Assembly: GCA_003354225.1 (NCBI GenBank)
Contig: PIVH01000064.1
Span: forward strand, 1-8,755
Source: Globobulimina sp.
Lineage: Eukaryota > Foraminifera > Rotaliida
DNA: 8,755 bases
Direction of reading: 5' to 3'
Part shown: piece after piece, positions 1-7,800 of the stretch
How positions within the stretch are numbered: position 1 is the first letter of the stretch
Layout: every line of letters begins with the position of its first letter
Notes under the pieces: generated by a model
Databases searched by the model: none
What the model saw: only the letters and a program-made list of their open reading frames with translations
What the model was told of the DNA's origin: nothing
Translations under genes and position numbers: made by a program

Positions 1-52
1 AGGCAGAGAAGATCGTCATCAAATAGTAAGTAAAATTGAGAGTGATAAATTA

Positions 53-76
53 GAAAATTTAGTAGAAAATTTAGTA
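53..76 (+). repeat. 12-bp tandem duplication
   Basis: GAAAATTTAGTA occurs twice head to tail (53-64 and 65-76). In the open ORF1 frame it encodes ENLVENLV-like sequence, so the repeat keeps frame. This is consistent with the stretch left of the first ATG being coding. It could equally be ordinary slippage in AT-rich DNA. Confidence 0.6.
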
Positions 77-124
77 CTAGAAAGATTCAAATTAATTAAA
101 ATTAGAAAATATAAATACGCTAGA

Positions 125-3100
125 ATGCACACTGCTAGCGGTAGAAAAGGATACTCTTCTACTCGTATAAGGAAGGATAAACGTAGACCAAGATCTAAGT
201 TAATCCAAAAATTCGAGAAAAGTGCCATGGAAGAAGAAGAGAAAACTAGAAATTTTATGAAAGCTGGTTATCTAGATAATCAGTCGGAAAGTGCCGACTC
301 GGATCTAGATACAGCTGACGATATAACCGATGATAATATTATCATTAGAGACTTATTATATGATATTATAAATGAAATAGATGATAAAACAGTTATTAAA
401 TTAGATTTTGAAAATATGTATGACAATACTAATATGAATGGTCGGTATATACATCATAATGATGGGGTGTTCCGACCTTTGGGATCGGAGACCTCAAAAT
501 TAATTGATGCACAAGGAGACCATACTATTATACCTGCTAAACATACCCGTATTAGTATCGTAGAAGATAAAATTATATTAAATGATTACGATAATATGGT
601 TGTCCGATATAGAGGATGGGGGACTATATTATATGATGATCATGTTCATATGGATGAGGTTATTCGACCCTTAAGATCGGAAGACCATTGGCATTACGAT
701 AATTTCAAGATTATCGATAATAAATACGTAATAAAAACTTGTACGTACCATATGGAAGGAAATTATGAATATGAGTATGGAGAAAATTGGTATAATGTAG
801 AAAATTCTATATTCATAACTGATAAAACTAAAAATATAAATTACAAAAATTTATACAATATTTTATTTGATGAATCAAAATCAGTTATAAGTATAGAAAA
901 TTATAATATGTATAAAACCCGGTATACACAAACTCCGGACCGTACGAGAAACTCTCCGGAACATAGAATTAATATACGCAGTTTGAATAACAAACTATGT
1001 AATTATTCCATATTATGTGTGGAGAGTGAAACTAAAGATGATAATATAAGATTAAATATCATCTGGGATAAATTAGCTTGGATACAACTCCAAATTATGG
1101 AAACTTCTAAAACAGTAGAAGGAAAACGCATCCATAAAGTTATAAATAATGTACTTCGAGACTTGAACGAAAACTTTACTAATTTAGATGATAATTCTAT
1201 AGAAGATATACGACGATTTTATAACTATGCCGAGCAAAGATTGACTAAATTAGATGAATTTTGTACAAAAGCATATACTAATAAATGTACCCCTATTTCA
1301 GGTATGGCAGAACAAAAGCCCATAGACGATCAAACAACATCTTCAACTATAACTGAAACAGCAAGCGGGTCACTCGACTCCTCTGCTTTAGCAGGAGGTT
1401 TGTCTGGCCTTAGCACTGCTGAGAAATCCTCCGATAAAACTTCAGAAAATATAGAAAATGTAGAAATGGTAGAAAATAAGGATGCTTGGAAAACCTCTGC
1501 ATCTACTAGAGCCATTCCGGATGACCCGGATAAATATGAAGAATTTGTATCACAATACAAATACCCTGCAAAACTAGAAAAATTTATAAATAAATTATAC
1601 AACGAAAAGGATTATGTATTTAGAGATAGTGAAGAAATTGAACATACAATAGAAATCGGTACAGACCCTATACCTAGAAAGGCTATGTCCGATGCAGAAG
1701 TAGAATTATATACAATTAGAAATGAATTTATATACAATATGGCATCAGGAATGGGATATGAAGATACTGAATGCCCAGAACATAGAGAATTAAACTTAGA
1801 AATTATTCGAAAACTTCGTTTTTATATAAACGATACAGAAAGTAAGCCAGACATACCTGTTCTAGGGGTACATCTGGCCGAAATATTAAAATGTATAGAG
1901 AAGAAAAATTTGTACGATATTGCAAGAAGTATAGATGTCGGCGAATCATTACAGAAAATTATGAAAGAAATCACTATTATGATGTTATCTACAAATAAAT
2001 GGATTTTCACAATTAACAAAAATGTGAGAATCCTTATTCAAAATGATAAATATCTTACAGAACAGGTTAGAAAATTAAATAAAATAGCAGTAAAAAATGA
2101 AGAAAAGAACAAAGAATTAGAACAATATAAAACGGCTAAAAATCAAGAAATTCAAAAGTTGAATAACGATATAACTGCTATGAAAAACGAAATGATAGAA
2201 ATTAGAAAATTGTATACCACCGTCCCTCCTCCAGTTATACAACCAGATATAACGGTGGAAGTAATGCCGGAAGCAAGAGATAAAATGGACTTATTAATTG
2301 GAGGAACATATGATTGCCCTTTCAATTTGGATAAAACCACAGACATTAAACTATTAACTAAAATAAATGAAGATGGTGAAGAAAGATTCGTAACATACCA
2401 TTCTTTCAACCATTACTTATATATGCAAACGGCGATCACTTGTCTTGATTGGGACATGGTTCGCAGATTGTCAAAAATTAAAAATAAAATATGTTTCGAA
2501 TTAATACTACAAAAATGTCCTATTGAACGATACCAAGAAAATATAACAACGTTCACAGAATCATGGATTGCCAATTGTTATTATAACTTTATGGATTATG
2601 TAATAAAAAGAAATTTAACCTTGGCTATGATTTGCGGTAAAATAGGACATGAAAAATATAATACTAAATTCCTTATAAAAGATGAATTATTAGGTATCGG
2701 ATATAACATAAGCCAAGAAAATATATACTTATATAAATATGAAAACATTACAGCAAAAAATAATTTATTAGGAAAATCTATTATATATTTATGCAACAAA
2801 TATATTGCAACATATGTAGAACTTGATGCAGCAGATAAAAAATTAGCAGATCACGAGTTTGCTACAAATGCAGCAACTTGGATGATTACTAATAAAAATG
2901 AAGATAAAGCATTAATAAATGCACGTATAAAATGTTTACAAAATATAAAATGGGAAAAGAAATATCCAATAAAAGGGAATATTCAGATAATTAGAAATGA
3001 AAGATTCTCCTTCGCTGACACTCAATTCAGTCGAGGATTTAACCTAGGTGACGCACCTTGGAATTCCTTTCTATCTCGAGGAGAACTCAACGAAGCAAGA

Positions 3101-4816
3101 AAATTAGCTGCAGAACAATATGATAAAAAAACCCCTGAATATCAAGAAGAATTAAAGAAAACGATAAGAGAAATGTCAAGTAGAAAAATGGAAGAAACTA
3201 AAATCAGACTGGAAACTGCTTCAGCTGAAAATATATTCGAGAAATTTGCTAGTGAAGATCTGGATACGTCATCAGAAATTTTAGACAAAAATCCACATCC
3301 AGAATCAAATATAAAATTAGAACCTGAAGAAAAAAAGAAACAATCTGCCGGATCTGTCCAAGGTGATCCCGACCGGCAAACCCCTATATCATCTGAAGGA
3401 AGTATAAAAAATATAGAAAGTGCAGATGATGATAGTTTCAAAAAACCCAATGAGTGGCAATTACAACGTGGTAGAAAACATAGAAGTCCTGGACGCGGGA
3501 GAGGATATGGTCGTGGATATGGCGGAAGAGGATACAACAGAGGACGTCAAAGTAGACCATATTCTTCAACCCATATATCTAGAGACCCTTCATCAGAGGG
3601 AGAATATAAACAACCATATATAGCTGGTAAACCAACAGAATTCTCGGCTGCTGGAATATTTGGTTTACCCAATATAGCAAAAAATATACCAAAAAGAAAA
3701 TCGTCTCAATCTAGGGATAGAACGGGCTCCCAAGGAAGCCAAGATCCAAATATTAAACAACAACGTTTATCTATAAAGTCGGGCATAGAAATTATAGACG
3801 AAGCACATAAACGTCTACCTGATAATAAATTACCGCCCATATCTCAAACTTATAACTTAGAAAATTTATTGGATGCAAATATATTTTTGGGACTCATTAA
3901 TGACCCCTACGAGGGTAAAATCCATGCATATCCAGCAGGAAAAATTTTCCTGCAACCTATAGAAATGAAACCAAAGAGAATTCCATTAAATTTGTCGCCT
4001 CTAGCTGAAAGACACGGACAAATATTAGATCCTACATTAATTGATAGTACAAAATCATTCCGAGTTCCTAATAACTTGAATCTCTCCATTTTGGGAGACT
4101 CTACGACTTATGGATTGGAGGATTTTATATTAGCCACAACTAAAGAATATGACGTTAAAAATTTTGTACATTATAACGGTATGAGATCATCCGGAAGTGC
4201 CTTTTTGAGCCTTCGTTTGAGATCTATGATGACATTAATGCCAGCATTGGTTTCCAATGATGAGCATGTTATTGTTATAAAAGGAATCCTTGATTGTGCT
4301 GACATTGTCAATAATCAAGTTTACCAATCTCAAGTTTTTGAGGATTGGAAACATTATTGCGGTCAACTAGTCAAAGATATTAGTAAATTATGCCATAATA
4401 TACATAGTATAAATCCAAAAGCATTAATGTTGATATCATTAACAGCTCCGATCTTGGGTCACTCTAATTATATGAGAAGTGAAGAAGATCCTGGATTTTT
4501 GATATTAATAAATGAAATAGAAAAATATTTAACTTTAGAAATTAATTTATTAGCAGAAAAATCTGCACTGCCGATTAGATACATTGCTCTAACAGCAGCT
4601 ATAAATCATGAAGTACATAGATTAAAGAAAGAAGCTGAAAGACAGAGTAATTCACCAGTAGAAATTACCGATTCAGTAGAAAAATTTATAACTGGTATAA
4701 AATTAACTAGAAATGGCCAAAAAATATTGGCTAATGAAATAATCAGAGAATCAATAGTTGGATGGATTAAATTCTCAAGTCCCGACTCAAATTTATTGCC
4801 TTCGGGAAACTTATAA
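125..4816 (+). CDS. LINE ORF1 protein, giant multidomain, probably 5'-partial
   Basis: This is the nucleic-acid-binding, Gag-like partner of ORF2, expected to coat element RNA; that role is inferred from position and features. The first in-window ATG (125) is used, but the frame is open to base 2 with no stop or other ATG, so the true start is probably upstream. Residue map from 125: basic NLS-like patch 6-28 (RKDKRRPRSK); acidic run about 50-80; unrecognised region about 80-390 with a repeat (110-122 and 174-186); Ser/Thr/Glu-rich linker about 394-465; coiled coil about 640-697; NADAR/YbiA-like domain about 726-895; charged linker; RG/RGG box 1116-1144; SGNH-like domain about 1319-1545. No CCHC zinc knuckle is seen. 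At 1563 or more residues it is far longer than the usual few hundred of LINE ORF1s. It ends with TAA at 4814-4816, 19 nt after a slippery heptamer, so a fraction of ribosomes probably continue into ORF2. Confidence 0.9.
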   Translation: MHTASGRKGYSSTRIRKDKRRPRSKLIQKFEKSAMEEEEKTRNFMKAGYLDNQSESADSDLDTADDITDDNIIIRDLLYDIINEIDDKTVIKLDFENMYDNTNMNGRYIHHNDGVFRPLGSETSKLIDAQGDHTIIPAKHTRISIVEDKIILNDYDNMVVRYRGWGTILYDDHVHMDEVIRPLRSEDHWHYDNFKIIDNKYVIKTCTYHMEGNYEYEYGENWYNVENSIFITDKTKNINYKNLYNILFDESKSVISIENYNMYKTRYTQTPDRTRNSPEHRINIRSLNNKLCNYSILCVESETKDDNIRLNIIWDKLAWIQLQIMETSKTVEGKRIHKVINNVLRDLNENFTNLDDNSIEDIRRFYNYAEQRLTKLDEFCTKAYTNKCTPISGMAEQKPIDDQTTSSTITETASGSLDSSALAGGLSGLSTAEKSSDKTSENIENVEMVENKDAWKTSASTRAIPDDPDKYEEFVSQYKYPAKLEKFINKLYNEKDYVFRDSEEIEHTIEIGTDPIPRKAMSDAEVELYTIRNEFIYNMASGMGYEDTECPEHRELNLEIIRKLRFYINDTESKPDIPVLGVHLAEILKCIEKKNLYDIARSIDVGESLQKIMKEITIMMLSTNKWIFTINKNVRILIQNDKYLTEQVRKLNKIAVKNEEKNKELEQYKTAKNQEIQKLNNDITAMKNEMIEIRKLYTTVPPPVIQPDITVEVMPEARDKMDLLIGGTYDCPFNLDKTTDIKLLTKINEDGEERFVTYHSFNHYLYMQTAITCLDWDMVRRLSKIKNKICFELILQKCPIERYQENITTFTESWIANCYYNFMDYVIKRNLTLAMICGKIGHEKYNTKFLIKDELLGIGYNISQENIYLYKYENITAKNNLLGKSIIYLCNKYIATYVELDAADKKLADHEFATNAATWMITNKNEDKALINARIKCLQNIKWEKKYPIKGNIQIIRNERFSFADTQFSRGFNLGDAPWNSFLSRGELNEARKLAAEQYDKKTPEYQEELKKTIREMSSRKMEETKIRLETASAENIFEKFASEDLDTSSEILDKNPHPESNIKLEPEEKKKQSAGSVQGDPDRQTPISSEGSIKNIESADDDSFKKPNEWQLQRGRKHRSPGRGRGYGRGYGGRGYNRGRQSRPYSSTHISRDPSSEGEYKQPYIAGKPTEFSAAGIFGLPNIAKNIPKRKSSQSRDRTGSQGSQDPNIKQQRLSIKSGIEIIDEAHKRLPDNKLPPISQTYNLENLLDANIFLGLINDPYEGKIHAYPAGKIFLQPIEMKPKRIPLNLSPLAERHGQILDPTLIDSTKSFRVPNNLNLSILGDSTTYGLEDFILATTKEYDVKNFVHYNGMRSSGSAFLSLRLRSMMTLMPALVSNDEHVIVIKGILDCADIVNNQVYQSQVFEDWKHYCGQLVKDISKLCHNIHSINPKALMLISLTAPILGHSNYMRSEEDPGFLILINEIEKYLTLEINLLAEKSALPIRYIALTAAINHEVHRLKKEAERQSNSPVEITDSVEKFITGIKLTRNGQKILANEIIRESIVGWIKFSSPDSNLLPSGNL
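2042..2218 (+). other. ORF1 predicted coiled coil
   Basis: Residues about 640-697 of ORF1 are almost free of Pro and Gly, rich in Lys, Glu, Asn and Gln, with Leu/Ile/Val at heptad-like spacing (VRKLNKIAV, KELEQYKTA, IQKLNNDITAM). A proline run (TVPPPV) ends it. Coiled coils drive multimerisation of several LINE ORF1 proteins, so a multimerising role is likely by analogy. The register was judged by eye. Confidence 0.65.
2300..2809 (+). other. ORF1 NADAR/YbiA-like domain, divergent
   Basis: ORF1 residues about 726-895 resemble the NADAR (YbiA) fold family, known for NAD/ADP-ribose-related N-glycosidase activity. What is seen: an N-terminal Tyr/Phe/Asn segment; SFNHYLYMQTA at 760-770, where the family has a SxEHYxQxxKA-like helix; a central Trp followed by a helix and a KF-like segment (TKFLIKDELLGIG), where the family has a KFxxNxxLxxxLLxTG-like block; and NNLLGKSI at 879-886, matching the strongly conserved C-terminal GxNLLGKxL signature. 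Order, spacing and about 170-residue length fit. The Glu expected before His is Asn762, and the usual WG motif before the end is not seen, so enzyme activity may be lost. The call comes from motif memory, without a profile search. Confidence 0.5.
3470..3556 (+). other. ORF1 RG/RGG-rich RNA-binding box
   Basis: ORF1 residues 1116-1144 are a run of Arg-Gly and Arg-Gly-Tyr units (GRGRGYGRGYGGRGYNRGR) between charged, Ser-rich linkers. RGG/RGY boxes bind RNA, often guanine-rich or structured, and can promote condensates. Here it probably supplies RNA binding in place of the zinc knuckles or RRM of other LINE ORF1 proteins; that role is inferred. Confidence 0.75.
4079..4770 (+). other. ORF1 SGNH-esterase-like domain, triad incomplete
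   Basis: ORF1 residues about 1319-1548 have the layout of the SGNH/GDSL esterase seen in ORF1 of CR1-type LINEs. Block I is LSILGDSTTYG with Ser1326 as the would-be nucleophile. A Gly/Ser segment (NGMRSSGSAF) sits at block II. A hydrophobic strand leads to KGILDCAD at block III, where GxND is expected and Asn is replaced. NPKALMLISLTAPI fits the following strand. The last block reads TGIKLTRNGQKILA where the family has D-G-x-H-L-T-x-x-G: Asp is Thr1523 and His is Lys1526. The fold is probably kept while hydrolysis is doubtful. Homology is a motif judgement. Confidence 0.6.
4789..4795 (+). promoter_or_regulatory. -1 ribosomal frameshift slippery heptamer A_AAT_TTA
   Basis: AAATTTA lies in ORF1 as codons TCA-AAT-TTA, so its phase is exactly X_XXY_YYZ for a -1 shift. 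After tandem slippage the tRNAs re-pair on AAA-TTT and reading continues with ATT at 4795 in the ORF2 frame. The -1 frame is open from 4771 (just after TAA at 4768-4770), so the heptamer falls within the 46-nt overlap, 19 nt before the ORF1 stop. This heptamer is known from the Rous sarcoma virus gag-pol site. ORF2 has no usable ATG, which makes a role likely. Confidence 0.75.
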
Positions 4817-7800
4817 AGGTCAGTTCAATTTTTACCACAACTAATCCCATAATTAACACAAACTTTTCAGATTCAAATATTGATGTGTATAAAGATGTGT
4901 ATAAAGACCAACCTATAAAAGATAAAGATGTAGAAAATAAAGATAAAGACAATGAAATAATATTAATTGATCAAACAATTGATATATTATATAACAATGT
5001 GTGTTCTATGAACACCAAATTTGAATTAATAAATGATAACATAAAACTTATAAAACCAGATGTTATTTGTTGTGTTGAAACAAAATATAAAACTGTCTTA
5101 GACTTGCATAAATTTGATGAATATGAGAGTTTTCATAAAATGCAGATTGGCAAACCTACAGGCGGTATTAGCATTTGGGCTAAATCTGAAACTAGACCAA
5201 GCAGATTAGATATAGATGACATCGATGATGAAATATCTATGAATTATTTATGGATATTATGTCAAAATAAAGCAATGACTGCTATATGTGCTGTATACCT
5301 TAGAAATCAAAGTGATCCAGACGCTAGAGAAACAAATACAACAATATGCCAAAGATTAATGCAACACATTAACTGGTGTAGATTACATAATTATAAAGTC
5401 TTTGTTATTGGAGACTTTAATGGACACATCGGCAATGATGAATGGGGAATAAACGAAAACCATGACGATATAAATAATAATGGATTCATAATAAGAAATT
5501 TTATTAGAGACTCAGATTTAAAATTATTGAATTCAGACTTAGAAACTGAAGGTAAATGGACATGGGGTTATAATAAAAATAATACAAAGCCCCAAATTCT
5601 CGATATAGCATTGAGAAGTCCAGATATTACAAATATTAAAACGATTATTGACGAAAAAAATAATATATATGGTAATATTGGTAATAAAGATCATTGCTTT
5701 ATACATAGTAAAATAAGTATTAAAGCTAAAAATAAAATATTACAAACTAAACTAATTAAAGATAAATGGAAAATAAACGATGAAACTAACTGGCAACAAT
5801 ATCAAGAAGAAATTAGAATTAAAATTACTGAAATGGACAGTAATGATAAAATAACAGAAAATTCAATATTTAAAATAATAGAAGAAGCGGGAGTCAAAAG
5901 TATTGGATATAAAAATAAAAATATTAAGAAAAAGAAAGAATCAAAGAAGATTAGACAATTAAATTTAGAAATTAGTAATTATAGGAAAGAACTACGTAAA
6001 AATCCTGAATTTAAAGGAAATATATTAAATGAATTATTTAAGAAAATACGAGAAAGACGACAAATTAGACAGAGAGCTGAAATGGCTAGAATAGAAAATG
6101 CCCATAATAAATGGATTAATAATCCAAAAAGGAAATTTCATCAACTATATGATACTATGAAAAATCTAAAAAGAGGTATAAGTGAAAAGGTGACACTAAT
6201 AGACGAGGATAATATACCAATAATTGGAGAAGAAAAGATAAATTCACACATAACAGATTTCTGGGAAAGTATTTTCACATTAGGAATATGGCCCGAATCG
6301 AATGATGAAATGAAGAGATTAGGAATGAGTAATATTATAAATGGACCAGATAAATTAGACCTAGAAAATGAAATTTCAGTGAAAGAAATTAAAGATGCTA
6401 TACATAAACTTAAAAATAATACATCAGCTGGAACTACTAATATCCCTCCAGAATTTATTAAAAATTGGCCTGAAGAAATGACACATTTATGTCATACACT
6501 TTTTAATAAATGGTTTGATTCCAGTTATTTTCCAGAAATAGGGAAAACTCAGGAAGTAACATTATTACATAAAAAAGGATCAAAAAGTAAAATTAAAAAT
6601 TATAGAACTTTATGCTTGGGATGTAATTTATGTAAATTATATCTACTAATATTAACTGGAAGATTAGAAAAAATAACAGAAAAGAAAAATATATTAGGAT
6701 ATATACAACACGGATTTAGAGCAAATAAAAGAATTGAAGACTGTATTTTAGTTATCCAACATACAGTACAGAGAGCTAATAAATTGAGAAGATCCGAATC
6801 CCCTATTGTAGCTCTACTAGATATTTGTAAAGCATATGATAGAGTGTGGAGGAAAGGTTTATGGAAAAAATTAAAAGATTATGGATTCCCAGATAAATTG
6901 ATAAATGCGATAAAAAGTAGCTACCTGGATCCGGGTGCTACAATAACATTTCAAGATACTAAAACTAATAGACTAAAAATGCCAGTAGGATTAAGACAAG
7001 GATGTACGATGTCACCTATATTATGGGCATTATTCATAGCTGATTTAGGTAAAGAAATAGAAATGTGTCACCTTGGTATTGAAATAGGAACTACAGAAAA
7101 TAAACAAAACATATCTGGATTATTTTTTGCTGATGACATGTTATTATTCGCAAAAAACGAAAATAACATGAAAAAATTATTAAACATTGTAGGAAATTAC
7201 GCTAATAAATGGAAAATAGAATTTTCAGGCCCTAAAAGCCTAATTATACCATTAAAAAGACCGGTAGAGAAGGAACGAAACTGGTCTTTAGGACATAAAT
7301 ATATCTCGGAAGGAGAAAAGAAGGAAATATACATACAGGAAGAAAAAGAAGCTAAATACTTAGGAATTACTCTATGCCAAAATAGCATGGATATAATGAG
7401 GAAACATAAATTAGATTTAGTAGAAAGAACTAGAAAAGAAACATACAGATGCTACAAACCCGCTACAGTAACATCTAGACCGATATTATATGGAACTAAA
7501 ATATGGCAAACATATGTTATACCAAAAATATTACATGGTATAGCAGCAATTCCATTTTCAATAGAAACCTTTAGATGTATAGAAACTCAACAAAGAGAAT
7601 ATATAAGAACGATTGCCAGATTACCTAGAGGATGCAATAATATGGTACTATATGGAGAAACAGGTTTAATTCCCATGAAAATGGAAGCTGAAAAACGAAC
7701 CATTAACTACCTTGCTCACATACAAAAATTAAATTTAGATAATATAGTAAAAACTGTATTATTAGAACAATCAGAGATATATAACAACAAGGATACAAGC

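Noticed and set aside
3142-3537. Minus-strand frames, such as the 131-codon one under the RG box, and other antisense frames
   Set aside because: They lie inside the well-supported ORF1/ORF2 coding sequence and show no domain; they are composition shadows.
4799-4806. C(TTCG)G tetraloop hairpin as the frameshift stimulator
   Set aside because: Only 2 bp of stem and a 3-nt spacer from the heptamer; too short and too close to be convincing.
125-4816. CCHC zinc knuckles in ORF1
   Set aside because: Cysteines are sparse and no Cx2Cx4Hx4C pattern is present; the RG box is the visible RNA-binding feature.
4885-4887. GTG at 4885 as the ORF2 start codon
   Set aside because: GTG starts are a bacterial convention. 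This is a eukaryotic LINE, the frame is open 114 nt further upstream, and a phased slippery site offers a better explanation.
4883-4918. ATG at 4883 as a reinitiation site for ORF2
   Set aside because: It is in the ORF1 frame, not the ORF2 frame, and reaches a stop after 11 codons.
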